From assembly GCA_963573305.1 (NCBI GenBank), contig OY754334.1, forward strand, positions 30,497,614 through 30,561,613: a stretch of 64,000 bases of DNA. The letters are read 5' to 3'. The DNA comes from Pyrrhosoma nymphula (taxonomy: Eukaryota > Arthropoda > Insecta > Odonata > Coenagrionidae). Numbering within the stretch: position 1 is the first letter of the stretch; each line of letters opens with the position of its first letter. The position numbers and the translations under genes were made by a program. Below are positions 12,050 to 24,288 of this stretch, piece by piece. The notes beneath the pieces are model-generated. The model had not been told where the DNA came from. It worked only from the letters and a program-made list of their open reading frames with translations, and did no database searches.

Positions 12050-12386
12050 ATTCAGTAAGGACTCGACACGGACAAACCTCGGAAAATCCGTGGATTTGAC
12101 GTCACAGCCCCCGACAAATCTCAACTATTGAATGGCCCTATTTGAAATGTTAAGAGGATGTGACGTCAAAATTTCGTCACTTCCGAGGCTCGGAAATTCC
12201 GAGAACATACAGAATAGCCCATTCTGTATGTTCTCGGGATTTCCGAGCATCGTAAGTGACGAAATTTTGACGTCACAGCCTCTTAACATTTCAAATAGGG
12301 CCATTCAATAGTTGAGATTTGTCGGGGGCTGTGACGTCAAATCCAAGGATTTTCCGAGGTTTGCCCGTGTCGAGTCCTTACTGAAT
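12050..12386. mobile_element. Foldback element: near-perfect 337-bp palindrome
   Basis: Arms 12050-12215 and 12221-12386 (166 bp each) with a 5-bp loop (AGCCC) and only a few mismatches. The ends are ATTCAGTAAGG and CCTTACTGAAT. Transcribed, it would form a very long hairpin. Each arm carries two TGACGTCA octamers. It has no coding capacity. Best read as a foldback MITE; the short spacer and low mismatch imply recent formation or gene conversion between arms. Confidence 0.8.
12097..12339. promoter_or_regulatory. Four CRE-type TGACGTCA octamers
   Basis: The perfect palindromic octamer TGACGTCA occurs at 12097-12104, 12161-12168, 12268-12275 and 12332-12339, two per foldback arm. The octamer is the consensus cAMP-response element bound by CREB/ATF bZIP dimers. 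Whether it functions here is not known. Confidence 0.4.
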
Positions 12387-12789
12387 CTCTCATCCCTCAT
12401 CTCCCATCTTCGTTCTTTCCTCGTCTCCTTTCATGCCAGGGCTCTTCATCGTTTCGCCTTCCCTTCCTTGCCGTGTCCTTTTCCTCTTACGCAGCGGGTA
12501 ATAAGGCTCCTTCATGCGAGCAACAGCACCCCACAGTAATACTCCACCTCTTCTTCACCCGCGCTGATATAATCGGTCGGGCGAAGGCTTCGTTCTCGGT
12601 GGACTACTCGACTACTGTCTCAGTCTGTCGCTGCTGAGTTGGTCATCCTAGTGCGTGTGCCTTCCGACGGTGAGATGACAGTTGGAGCTTTTGATTCGTT
12701 CTATAGCGCGCAGCGCACTTCGCGACGCAATGGTGCGATTTGAAAGAAATAGTACTAGTGCTTTCCATTCGTTTCATATGCTGAGCTCT

Positions 12790-13352
12790 TCAAGGTAGTT
12801 CGAGCAAAAATTAACTTTACCTAGAATTTGATGAACTTGGCCTCATTTTTCAGAAAAAAAACTCTCATCTTTCCAAATATATCAAAATATCAACCCCTTG
12901 CCGAACTACTTTTCAAGCAATTTTTTCTAAAAATACAAGCTGTTTTACATGGGATAGATTACGGCTGTGCGCTCCGGAGGGAGAATATTGAAAAAATTAG
13001 GAATTTATAACACCTAGATTTCATCAAAAAACTAACGGTGTGTAGATTGCATGTGTTCTCAACTATTTATAAAAAATAATCTATTACTCACCAGAGTAAT
13101 TTTTACGGAATCGCAAAAATAACCTGATGCTTTGAAGGGTTTTCAGCCGTACGGCGGGAAAAAATGAGTCAAGTTAGAGACTTATGTAGCTTTATTTATT
13201 TAATTACTGAGAATTTTGGTCATATATAACTATATCTTTGCGTCATTAATATTGCAATATTTATGTCATACTTCTTACAGACGCTGAAATAAAAAAATAA
13301 AATTTGAACATGGTCTGCATTATGACTAGGAAACTATCTCGCTTAAACCACC
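12790..13352 (+). mobile_element. TTAA-flanked short DNA transposon, family 2, copy b
   Basis: 12794-13352 (559 bp), starting GGTAGTTCGAGC and ending CTCGCTTAAACCACC, with the landmark ATGACTAGG near the right end. The left target site has decayed to TCAA and the right one is lost. It is non-coding and clearly aligned with copies a and f. Confidence 0.75.
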
Positions 13353-14897
13353 AGTGGATCAGGAGCAGTAATGATGGACCCATGATTGTGAAAGAATTTC
13401 GTTGATCGCATCAGCGTTTGTTGTTGGGGTCTTGAATTTCAGATAAGGCGTCAAGCACGGATAATGTGGAAGTTTCAATTGCACTGTGTTAAAGAGTAAA
13501 CGTTTGAGAATAGATATTTTGAACAAATTCGATAGCTATGCATAAAAATTCGGACGTGACTTTTGTTAACCTGATGAATGTCCCAACCGGCAATTCAAAC
13601 GAACGTTTCGCCAGCGTTTATCGTTTCATTCATTGTAGTTCGTGAGCGCTGATGTGATCCGAATTCTTTGAAAGGAGAGCTTATAAGAGGGAATGGGAGA
13701 GGGTGGAAGAAGGAATATGGTGCTATAGTTCTGAAGCGTGCTGTATTGTTTAGCTCTTGGGCTCTTTTTTCAATGTTTCTGTTAAAATGCGCCGTTTTTG
13801 GAAGGTTGTCATTAATGTTGTATTATTAGTAGTGAGCTAAAACTGTCGCAATGGTTACTTTCCATTCCCTCATGTGCGCTGCTCGCTTAGCAACACAACA
13901 ATTAGTTGCTTTCCATTCATTTTACACCCTGCGCGCTTCACAACCGATCGGGAGCATTGTTGATGTGCGCTTGGAAGTTAAATAACTTCGATAATCTCAG
14001 TGCACTTGTATTATTGAAATATTATTATTCGAAGGAAAAATGTAATGATTTAGAACGTATCACAAAAGACATATAATAAAACGGTGTTCATCACAAAAAT
14101 AAGCTATTGACTCTAAAATTAGTGAAAATATGAAAAAACTGTAAAAAAAACTGTGAACAGCTGTTAATTTTTTTAAATTAAAAACAGTGAGCAGATTTTT
14201 TTCAAAAATTACTTTTTCAGAAACCCTATCCCCGAATGCTGTTGATTTTCAGTAATGGCGTCAGACACGGATAATGTATGCTTGCTTGGTTTTTATCAAT
14301 ATGCGGCAAAAAGCTTTCCCTTTTAAGCATGTAGTTCGAATGTATTTTTAAATATTTGCATAAAGTTCGGCCGCAATTATTTCTACACCTACAGAATGCT
14401 ACATTTTGTTTTTTATAATGAACTTAATATCTTTAACTGTATATCTGGCAAAATGTTACGTTAAAATCCGAGCAAATATTTTGATTTATATATACCAGTT
14501 CTTTTAGGGCATGCTCTAGAACAATAGATACATTTTCTATTTATCTATCTACCTATCGGCTGGTTACCGAACGTTTAGCCATCGCCTATCGTTCCATTCA
14601 TCGTCTTTCGTGTTCGCTTAAGTGCGCTGATGTGTTCGGATCAGCGCTTTCTACGACACCTCGAATCCAAATCTCCCAATATTTGAACTGTCCTGTATTA
14701 AATTATATTTGACGAGCCAGATTGACACTTACAATTGGTTCGTTTGAACAGCACAACGTACTTATCTACCAATTTACGGCTGACACTGTTTATTCTGTAC
14801 GCTGGAGAAACAACAATCAAACAAAGCATTGCCCACCTTCCTCTCCTGTTTATGCTCACGATCCAACGATCTGTACTCATGCAAGGTAGACGCCATC

Positions 14898-15459
14898 TTA
14901 AGGTGGTTCCACCGTAAAATGACTTAAATGTCATTTTATTCATATTCTGTCTACTTATTTACAAAGTAGTCCTCTATCTGATATGAAAAACAAAATAATA
15001 CATTTCCACGCTATTTTATTCTATAATTGAACTTGAAATTACATGGTGTTCAATGAGGGAATGAGAGAAACAAGGGGAAAAATAGTATTTTTCCATAAAA
15101 TACAAATGCCATTTTCGTGGAAAACTGTCTCTATGAAGGAAATAATCCAGAGAAATTGAATAAAAATAAAATACAGGCATCTTACCACCTTATTTTTCTA
15201 GTTATTGAAGAATTAATGCCGTAATTGAAGTCAAAATGCGGTAATTAGTGGGAAATGGCGCTGCAGTCGGCTCCTAGTTCTGGAAAAAGTGCTAATTTAA
15301 AATACATTCGTGGAATAATCTGCATATTTTGTACCTTACTTTTTGGTTTCTATAGGTAACGCATTGCATCAGTGAAAGAAGGATTTTTTTGACAAAATAT
15401 AAAAAATGTGGAATTTAGTATTTGTTTTGACTCACACAGTCCCGGCGGAACCTGCTTAA
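14898..15459 (+). mobile_element. TTAA-flanked short DNA transposon, family 1, copy B
   Basis: Element 14902-15455 (554 bp) between TTAA at 14898-14901 and 15456-15459. It starts GGTGGTTCCACCG and ends CGGCGGAACCTGC. It is very similar to copies A, C and E along its length and is non-coding. Confidence 0.85.
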
Positions 15460-16117
15460 AGAGAAGACGTTTTTATACGTGGCGTTGGTCGTGTAACCAA
15501 AGTTTCCAAATGAGGAAACATTTTGCAGCTTTGAATCTCTTTGAAGGTGGTGATAAGGTTACGAAAATTTAGTGCCTTTCAATCGCGAGAGCGTCGTAAA
15601 ATATGAAACTGTTTGCTCTTGCGGTTCGTAGTGAAGCAATCTTTTCAGTTCAGTGGCGGTGGCTCTAAACGACAATGCTTAGCAACGGTAGCTTCTCCAA
15701 ACGAGTAAAAAGCGCCCGCCGTCTTGCTTTGGGGCGTGTTGTGTTATCCTCCATCCATCAATGTCTTCTTCCCCTTTTTCCTTCTCTTCCTTTCGCTTCC
15801 TTCTGAAATGCCTCGCCTCTCTCTTTTTAAGTGCCGTCTTTGCGGTCAGGTGCGTTTTTCATCCGGCACTCAGGCAAAGAGGGTTTCCACGCCTCCCCCT
15901 AAGGGTGCTGTCCACGCATGCATTCATTCATCGAAAGCATTGCAAACTGTAGCGAATTCGCCCCTGCGGAAATGCACAGGAATATGCGAAATTCTTCACG
16001 AAAAAGATTATTCGCCAGGACTGGGATTTGAAGCGAAATCCCCCCCCCTAAATTTTGAATTTGGCACTAAATGAGAGTTATATTTTTGGCCAGGAATGTT
16101 GAATTTACTTATTTTCC
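15460..16117. other. No recognised gene
   Basis: The plus frame 15724-16074 (116 codons) overlaps a second frame and shows no domain. It begins in pyrimidine-rich sequence and I treat it as unassigned. Confidence 0.25.
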
Positions 16118-16290
16118 ATGCTGGAGCTAGTTTTTTCCGGAACAGCTGTGTTGGTCAATTTCCATGACAACGGTTTCTCCTCTGTTACTGAAGGCGTCTT
16201 GAGGTTGTAGACGCCTCCTGTAACGGAGGAGAAACTGTTGTCATGGAAATTGACCAACGCAGTTGTTCCGGGAAAACTAGCTCCAGTATG
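16118..16290. repeat. Long perfect-type hairpin (82-bp arms)
   Basis: Arms 16118-16199 and 16209-16290 with a 9-base loop and few mismatches. The outer ends read CATGCTGGAGCTAG and CTAGCTCCAGTATG, and the inner stem is GGCGTCT/AGACGCC. The minus-strand frame covering it is a by-product of the palindrome. It could be a foldback MITE or a hairpin RNA source. Confidence 0.75.
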
Positions 16291-17640
16291 TTTACCTGCC
16301 ACTGCGGAAGCCTTCGCTTCGACTAATTATTTTTTCAGCTTGAACAACTTTTTAAAGAAATATGTTTTTAATAAAAACTGTGGGTTTTGATTTCTTTCTA
16401 AAGTTTTCACAGCTAAAATATTAAAATTTCGGCTGTTACACCTAAGTACACTATTTTGTTTTGTTTTGTTCCCACCAAATTGTGGGAGCTGCAATCGAGA
16501 AAATTCACTCATGGACTAGTGGTTTACTGGAGCTTGTTTAGAATGTTTTGTGAACAATGTAGCACGCATGTCAAAACAATATGGCATGGCGTAGTTTATT
16601 TAGGTTGCGAGGTTCAGAATATACCCAGACAGCGCCATTGCGCACTGAAATCAGCATCGTGTAAACAGTGTGGTTTAAAAAAACTTTTAGTCTAGAGAAG
16701 TGTCGGTTTTCCTTAGTTCATATTTTGGCCTTGTCAATCTGTATGATATGATCCTGAGAAGACATGATCCGCGACTGCCGACTGGATGCCGTGCTCGTGT
16801 CTGACTGCTCTTCGGTGCTCTTCCAGTCGAAATTTATTTGCTCTTTTAGTTTGTCTAATGTATTTGCTCCTACAAATGCAAGGGATATCGTATATGCCTT
16901 TGTGAAGGGTACGAGGAATGGTGTCTTCGACCCTCAGGAACAGATCTCATGTTTTCTTCACCGTGGTGGATCTCGGCGTGATGTTATGCAAATATTATTC
17001 TCTGAAGTAATTTTCTTAGTAAATGTACGTAGTTCGGAGTTGGAAATGGTTGTCTCTTTGGCCTGTAGATGAATACAGGAAGCGTAAGTTTCCCACCCAA
17101 ACGACACCACGCTTTATTTTAGTCTTTACTAATTTTTCCTTTCTGTCCCTGCTCTGTGCCATCTCATCACCGATTCACCTCCTTTCGCAAATCCTTCCTA
17201 GGGTCAGGCATTGGTACATGTGATGCCCCTTCCACTTCTCCTCCTAAATACTGTTTACATCACACATGCCAAGGATTGGACTCATTATTTTGCTGTCTTT
17301 TCTCGCATTTGGTCAGTGGGTCGTTTCTTTTACTTAACGTCTCATCCGAATCGATTGAAATGATGAGCGCGTTGCGTTGCTCTCTGCCAGTAATACCGGC
17401 GCTGCCAAATCATTTTTAGTAATCCACTGACCGTACCACGAGGTAACCATTAATGTTATAAAATGGATGCCCTTCCTTGCTCTGAAATCTACCGACGCGA
17501 TTGCCAAGGGTCGTTGTAGGCGGCATAATGCTAGAGAGATGGTGCAAGGAAAGAAAACAGCACTCGACATTGAAGGATGTGGAAATAATGCGAAACTGAA
17601 GACTGCAATAGTGGAAGTTATTTGATAATAATCTGGGTAT
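16291..17640. other. No recognised gene; possible decayed SINE-like copy near 17040
   Basis: Small frames only. 17040-17100 weakly resembles the repeat at 25115-25215 and 57995-58090 (GTTGTCTCTTTGGCC... GAAGCGTAAGTTT). Confidence 0.25.
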
Positions 17641-17770
17641 TAAGATTCTTGCAGCCTCATTTATTAATAAAAAAATAATTCTTTCGGGATTTGTAGCGCG
17701 TTGTCCTTTTCAAAAAACTCGACGTTTCGCTCGTTGTACTATGAGCGTCATCAGCTGTATGAGGACTGAA
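17640..17770 (-). ncRNA. Hammerhead-ribozyme-like motif (minus strand)
   Basis: On the minus strand: CTGATGA (17754-17748), one C, a 4-bp stem GCTC/GAGC with a 10-base loop, GAAA (17728-17725), then CGTC (17724-17721). Stem III is reduced to CG. This is the best match in the window to the small hammerheads linked to Penelope-like elements. One extra base lies before stem II, as in the other copies. No inverted partner was found. Confidence 0.55.
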
Positions 17771-19139
17771 GCGTTTACGGGGAATGAAATGTTAAGTTCT
17801 TTTGAAATGGACAGTACGCTGCAAATCCGGAAAGCATAATTTTTTATGGAAGATAATAATGGTTAAAAAAACGTGTTTTCAACACCTAGCATCTAGTCAA
17901 ATCTAAACCTGGGTTTGATCGGTATAATACCATTGATGAACACTGAACAAAAGTTAATTTTGCATGAATTTTCAGTGTGCACTTAACTAATGTCACAATT
18001 CTTTTAATTTCACAGGTAAGTCTTTGGATACATCCTGCCCTGTGTTGATGCTGGAGTCTCTGAAGTCTGTATGATATGCTCTCGTTACCTACTGCGATAT
18101 TGTTTATATGCTTGCCTTCATTAAAATTTTCGCGTTGTATTTGTGATGATCGGTGAAAAAGAATGCATTGCATGCGTTGGAGATACGTTATGAGAGAAGG
18201 AAACGAACATCCTGATGATGGAAGTATTGATATCAAGTTTAAAATAGCTCGGCTTTTAAATTAAAGCCTGGGCGAAGTGATCATGGAGTGTTAAAGAAAA
18301 AAAAGTTTACTAAGCATTTATGCATTCGCAATCATAGTAGTTTTATATTAAATTTTAAGGTAAAAAAATCTTCCGTCTGGACTCAAGAGTCATCTGAATG
18401 CTTCCACAAAACTAATTATAAATTGTTTTGGCGGCATATTTCAGCCTGGAGTGGCATTCCGTTCCAGACGAATAGTTTTCTCACGGTGAGCTCTTACGCT
18501 GGTAACTTTTTGGTGTGTGTTAGTCTCCGTCGCGAATAGTCCCGCAGAAGTATGTTTTTAGACGCTTGTAAATTGCATATTCAAATACAAAATAACATAG
18601 GCTTAGCAAAAGTGTTACTCTACATGATACAATATGTTGGCAATATATTAAGCTATATGCGTTTCTTGTTTGTACCTACGATATCAACGTCCTCATTTCT
18701 TAAACAAATCATATTTCTCTGAACATGACATATTTTTAACAGATGCATTATTTTGGGATTGAGCTAAGGATTGCTGCATATTTATTCACAATAACTTAGG
18801 TTCATACAACACATTTTTCCATTGAAATATAGAATGTAGTACTAATGTAACGTAATCAGCATTGTGAAACTGGACATAAGGTGATACATAATTACAATTT
18901 TTAGAATTTAGCAGAATTTCGGAATAGTTTACTCAAAGGATTCAGGACGTTTGCCGATTTAATAATAATTAGTCCGAACGCTTTCTTATGTACAGAAATT
19001 CAAGAATATTCCGCTTTTCAAGGACGTATGGCAACCCTAGGAGGGAGGTATTACTATTTTTATTTAATTATTTTCCACAATCCCGAAAACAGTTCCTATG
19101 GCCTTTTACATAGGGTATATCTGCAAGCAAATACGGACG
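17771..19139. other. No recognised gene
   Basis: Unassigned sequence. GTGAGCTCTTACG near 18485 is shared with the left end of the PLE at 42174. The short frames (17886-18236 minus, 18288-18539 plus) have no domain. Confidence 0.25.
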
Positions 19140-19232
19140 AACACTAGAAGCCATACTCCATCCAAATGGGAATCGAACCCGCGAGCCTCGGATTAGCAGA
19201 CGAAGATTTTACCCCGCCGCCACTGTGGCCAA
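19140..19232 (-). mobile_element. tRNA-derived SINE head
   Basis: On the minus strand: TGGCGGCGGGGTAAAATC (A-box region, 19222-19205), then CTGCTAATCCGAG, then GGGTTCGATTCCC (B box, 19180-19168). The same head is in the plus-strand SINE at 56657. Spacing of the boxes fits an RNA polymerase III internal promoter. No intact tRNA cloverleaf is claimed. Confidence 0.7.
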
Positions 19233-19448
19233 GAAATCTGCTTGTCTTATCATCTTCTATTGATATTATCTTCTCGTTGGCCCGTATCGGACCCGGATTT
19301 TGGGTTAATTCGGTAACCAGAACTTTCATCCCAAAGGGTTCGAATAACTGTCGAGATGGAGATTTTTTCAATGGAATCCCAATCCTGAATTCGGTTCTAT
19401 GTAGATAGCATTTCAAGTGACGTACTCTGTCCAGGGCAGTCTGGGATG

Positions 19449-20629
19449 TTAAGGCACTTGGAGCGAGGCATCATTTTCATATAAAATTCGGTAAATTTAG
19501 CCTCATTATGACGAAAAAGATATCATATTCCCAATGAGGCTCAAATATCAAGTCTTTTATCGCAATGCGTCTCGAGATAATTGCCGAAATATAGAAAGCA
19601 GTTTTCCATGGGACGTGGTACGGCTATGCGCTCCAGAGAGACTCATTGAAAAAAAATGTAGATGTTTTGACGCACGGAAAGCGTCATAAATGTGACGTAC
19701 GAATGCTTTCACAACAAATTTTGATAATATATTCATAACTGACCGTAGTAATGAGTACGAAATCGCAAAAAACTTCGGTAATGAAGGAGTTTGCAGCGTA
19801 TTAAGTCAGGTTTAATAAAAAAATAGTTAAAATAAATAAATAATAAATAAATACTAAATAAATAATAAATAAATAATAAATAAATAATAAATAAATAATA
19901 AATAAATAATAAATAAATAATAAATAAATAATAAATAAATAATAAATAAATAATAAATAAATAATAAATAAATAATAAATAAATAATAAATAAATAATAA
20001 ATAAATAATAAATAAATAATAAATAAATAATAAATAAATAATAAATAAATAATAAAGAAATAATAAATAAATAAATAAATAGTAAATAAATAATAAATAA
20101 ATAGTAAATAAATAATAAATAAATAATAAATAAATAAATAAATAATAAATAAATAATAAATAAATAATAAATAAATAATAAATAAATAAATAATAAATAA
20201 ATAATAAATAAATAATAAATAAATAATAAATAAATAATAAATAAATAATAAATAAATAATAAATAAATAATAAATAAATAATAAATAAATAATAAATAAA
20301 TAATAAATAAATAATAAATAAATAATAAATAAATAATAAATAAATAATAAATAAATAAAAAAAATATAATAAATTAATTATAAATAAATAAAATAAATTT
20401 CAATTTTTTAAAATAAATAATGTAAATAATAAAGAAATAAATGCATAAGCAAACATGCAAACACAAATTAAAAAATGAATAATATTCAGTCATATAAAAT
20501 CTTCAAAAAGTTTTTGCTTCTTTAATATTAATATTTACGTTCATTCCTCAAGCTGTTTTAATTTCAAAATCAAATTTGAATATGGTCTCTATTATGACTA
20601 GGGAAAATATCTCGCTCATACTACCTTAC
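19449..20629 (+). mobile_element. TTAA-flanked short DNA transposon, family 2, copy c, expanded by a tandem array
   Basis: The left end is TTAA (19449-19452) then GGCACTTGGAGCGAGG. The right end ATCTCGCTCATACTACC finishes at 20625, followed by TTAC. It is about twice the family length because an AT-rich 11-bp array (19831-20357) fills the middle. A second ACTACC-TTAA terminus follows directly at about 20639-20646, suggesting two nested or tandem ends. Confidence 0.7.
19831..20357 (+). repeat. Tandem array of an 11-bp AT-only unit
   Basis: About 527 bp of AATAAATAAAT-type units (AAT, AAAT, AAAT), close to 48 units, with a few G or single-base interruptions near 20057 and 20082-20105. It lies inside a family-2 TTAA element, at a spot where other copies have only a short run of A and T. 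Confidence 0.9.
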
Positions 20630-21017
20630 CCATACGAACTACCTTAAATTGTAGTCCCCTTGCTGAATTTCATTCCGAAGCGTGGCTAATGTCGACCACG
20701 GGTTTCTCTCGTATATTTCTCCAGTTCCCGTGTAGTACTTCCATTTCTGGCCTTTCAGTAGCTACATACTTAATGGCGCCAACAGTCTTCAGTTGTTGGT
20801 CGAATCCGCCGAATAACCTACCAAAAGGGTGTCATTGTTGAAGGAATTTAGAGAGGTGGAGAAAATGAGCAGCACAAGGAGGAAGTAAGTGATGGGAAAG
20901 GTGGTGACAGCATTTGTGAAGATTGCGTTGTTCGGATGTGAATTCAAACATGCTTGAACGATGGAACACACTGTGAATGAATGAATAGAAATGGAAGGGT
21001 TGCGAAATTCGAGATTA

Positions 21018-21947
21018 CTTACTTACTTACTCCTCGGCGATACATCCCTTGTAGGGCCTTGGCCTCTCTGACAATGTTAGCCCAGACATCACGATATCCT
21101 GCATGAGTTCTCCACCTTCTTATTCTCATCTTTCTTAGTTCATCTCCTACATCATCCAACCATCTTTTCCGAGGTCTTCCTCTCTCAATCTTCTGCCACT
21201 AGGATGTCCAAGGTATATCTTTTTCACCATCTATCCTCAGGCATTCTCTCAACATGCCCTAAACACCTTAACCTGTTACTCTTAATTTCTGCCACTATGT
21301 TAGGATGATTGTAGAGTTCCTCCAGTTCTCTATTCCTCCGTGTTCTCCCCTGTCCGTCTTCCTTCACTGCACCAAAAATCTTTCTTAGCACTCTCCTTGC
21401 CTATCGTTTTAGTAGCTCTTCTTCTGCATTAGTCATGGTCCATGTTTCTGAACCATACATAACCACAGGTCTAATCACTGTTCGATAAACCTTCGTTTTC
21501 AAGTTCCGACTGAGGTTCCGCGTCTTGAGCACCTTCAACAAAGCTCGATAAGCCCTATTGCCTGCTGCAATCCTAGCTTTTATTTCTTCTTGCATTTCAT
21601 TATCTTTTGTCACCAGCACTCCCAAATACTTGAAGTTGTCGCATCTCTCATATTTCTTACCATTTAATTATATAATTTATCTTTTACAGTCGTACTTTTC
21701 CTGGAAGAGAACAGGTACTGAGTTTTGGCACAGTTCACTTTTAGCCCAAATTTCCGTGCCTCTATCTCTAATCTCTCCAGTCCTTCCTCGAGATCTTTGA
21801 GTCTTCTTGATATCATATCGACATCATCAGCATAGGATAGGTTTTGCGATACACGGTTGAACAATGTACCACCTGGGTTGCTGACGTCTGCTTTTCTCAT
21901 CACCCGCTCCAGGACCACATTGAATAGCATGGCGGATAGCACTTCGA
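21018..21947 (-). mobile_element. 5'-truncated LINE with catalytic YADD motif
   Basis: The minus strand encodes the reverse-transcriptase palm and C-terminus. 21942-21664 has LSAMLFNVVLERV, the catalytic SYADDVDMI and KVNCAKTQYL. After a frameshift near 21665 the next frame (21625-21401) has YLGVLVTKD and VMYGSETWTM. An in-frame stop follows KR where the family has Trp, then a GRTRRNRELEELY and RLRCLGHVERM segment continues to about 21180. The 3' end is a (TAAG)n tail at 21018-21030. Possible target duplication AAATWCGAGATT lies at about 21005-21016 and 21951-21962 with one mismatch. The palm starts mid-domain, so the copy is 5'-truncated and dead. Confidence 0.85.
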
Positions 21948-21962
21948 CAAATACGAGATTGA

Positions 21963-24288
21963 TGCATATTTATCATCCAATTCCGCCTGCACCAAAGGTG
22001 AAATGTCTCGAATTCCGTAGTTTAATAGAACTTACTTGTCTCTCTTTTGCTGAAATCGAGTTAGAAAACGGATGAAGAGGCCGGATGCGTGTTCTGGAAA
22101 CAAAAAGAAACCCGGTATTTTCTCCATTCAAAACGGAGACTAATGTGTATGCATGGGATCTTGAACGAGCCAATTTTAATTTCACGGAATATCCCGCGAA
22201 GCTTTGTAAATGACGATGTGCCAACAGGATTTGCCGAGACCTTAACCGAGATGGTAAGGGCGCCTTGACCCACATTCCCAATAATATTTGCCATTAAAAA
22301 GTGTTTGCGATTGTTGCTGGGATCGTAAAAACGAAGAAAAAAAGTTTCGCTAGCCATTATGGAGTCTGCATAGTCGAGAGCTCGGCGATATGGGATCGGT
22401 AGCCAAGTACGTGAGCTGACGTCCTCGCATATCCTAACTCGGAATATTCTACATAGGCTTCTATTCGTCGTTGAAAATGTATTTTTCTCCGCTTCATCAT
22501 GATATGCCGAGCGAAATCAGGTTGCGAGGAGCTTCAGTGCTCTCGAGTAAATGTAATGCATAGCCACCATTCGTCCCGGAATGAGTATTCTTCTTTTTAT
22601 TTATTATACTTTCTGCACCAATCAAGCTCTCCATTTGCAACGGCATTGACGGTTCGTATTTAGTTCTGCATTTTTCCAGTTATCTTCTCGTTAACACGAA
22701 TTATATTTGTGTTTCATAGTTATCCGTGTACAACTCCTTCCAAAATTGTTTATCGTGGCTCTTCCAATAGTACTTCTTCCTATACAAATTGTTCAGTGTT
22801 ATTTTTTCAAATGCAAATTGAAATTATTCCGCCTAATTTATTAATTTTTTTCATCCGATACTGTTACATTTGTCTTCATTTTGATTTATTGGAAATATTT
22901 TCGTGGTGCTAAAGCATCATTTTTTTATAATTTTTTCCAAATTGTGTCTTGATTTCAGCTATTTTTCGTGGTTGAAAGATCTTTTATTCACCCCATCCTT
23001 ATCTCTTACGGGGCTTTTTTTGCAAGATAACTTTTTTGAATAAAGAACTAATCGCGTGTCAGTTTGTGTAAATAATTATAATTTTTGCTGATATTTTTCT
23101 TGATGAATTAAATATGTCATTGTATGTCGCTGTTACCGATTGTATATTCTTTTTAATATCCCGGTGTGTACCTTGTATACTGTCAAGTAGCCATCCAGAG
23201 AATCGGGTGAGATGTTCCAGCGTACGTTTTCTATCTTTAATACTTGCTACAACAAACAACCTGTCCAATTGCGAAAGCACTGAGGTTTTGTGTGTAACTC
23301 TTCTAAGATCTCGTATATTTGTTCTGGCTTTTGTGTATTCCCTTACATTCCGATGCTCTCATGAATCAGTATGTAAACACATAAATGTTCTTGGAAATGG
23401 TGCCATAATTCATAAATTGATCGGTGTTCCTGAGTTTTTTTACCCGTAAAAAAATGAAAAAAAAGCCTTGATAGGTGAAAAATTGAAATGCTTGGCAAAA
23501 AAAGAGATGCAGCAGCAAATTGAAACTAGAGAACGATGCTGTATTTAATTATAGACGTGCTGATCGTTCTTGTTCATCGTTATTCATGCAATGTACGAAA
23601 GAAAAGGTAGGTGAATTCATGGATTAAGGATGCATGATTTAAGTCGGGAAAGAGTATTCATGTCGATCTTAATTCATACCATTTTCCTGTGCTCTGGGAA
23701 AATATAGCTGAATGTATTTTTGCTCGTAAAAGGACTGGCGTTCGTCTAATTAGGAGAAAGCCTAATACGTCTCAAGTGTTAAGCCGTGCGCGCTTATCGT
23801 TAAACGCAGTCGTCAATGATTTGGCTGAACAATGGGTGTGGATATACGGTCTGGAAGGAATCGGCGGGTTGAAAGACGAATTAGGGAAAGGCTAAAGGAA
23901 AGTGAGCCGTGAAATAGAATTAAGGCAGGCGGCGGGAGGCAGTCAGTCAGTCTGTCTGGAGGGCGTTCAACGATCCCCTTTCCATTTCTGCCTACCGTCT
24001 GGTGAGAGTCTGAATGAACATTTGGGTTCTCCATCTTCACTCTCTTTTTTTGGAAATTGGAAGTTCATTAGGACCCGTGAATGAGAGCTCTTCTCCTTAG
24101 AAATACATGCCATTCAAGACTTAGATACGTGAATGGATATAGGATTTCTTCCTTTTAAGATGAGTTGTAATGTCTGTAAAAAAAAGGTAGAGACGCCTAA
24201 TTGAGTTTTAGGCGAATGAGGATTCATCTGAAAACTTGTTTAATGATGTGCTCTGAACATTTTTCGTTGACTTAGATGCACTTTTACT
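21963..24288. other. No recognised gene
   Basis: Unassigned. The longest frames are minus 22061-22357 (98 codons, starting MASETFFLRFYDP), plus 23114-23449 and plus 23689-23895. None has a domain I recognise. Confidence 0.25.

Larger units (their letters stand above)
11080..14660. repeat. Cluster of diverged copies of one interspersed repeat
   Basis: Segments near 11080-11420, 11440-11700 (inverted), 11850-11990, 12690-12780, 13560-13640, 13850-14340 and 14565-14650 share phrases such as GCGCTGCTCRCTT, GTTGCTTTCC, GGGAACATTGTTGAT and GCGCTGATGTGTTCGGATC. The 11080 and 13850 copies align over more than 200 bp. Another inverted copy is at about 28890-28990. It is non-coding and unassigned. The foldback at 12050-12386 and the TTAA element at 12794-13352 are inserted in it. 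Confidence 0.6.

Noticed and set aside
12050..12386. Frames at 11894-12124 and 12312-12539 starting with the same MRFVGGCDVKS
   Set aside because: They are the two arms of the foldback read from opposite strands, not a duplicated gene.
13569..13640. CTGATGA at about 13572 (and 18202) as hammerhead candidates
   Set aside because: No GAAA at the right distance and no stem II.
19831..20357. CRISPR-like array
   Set aside because: Units are contiguous 11-mers with no spacers, in a eukaryotic mobile element.
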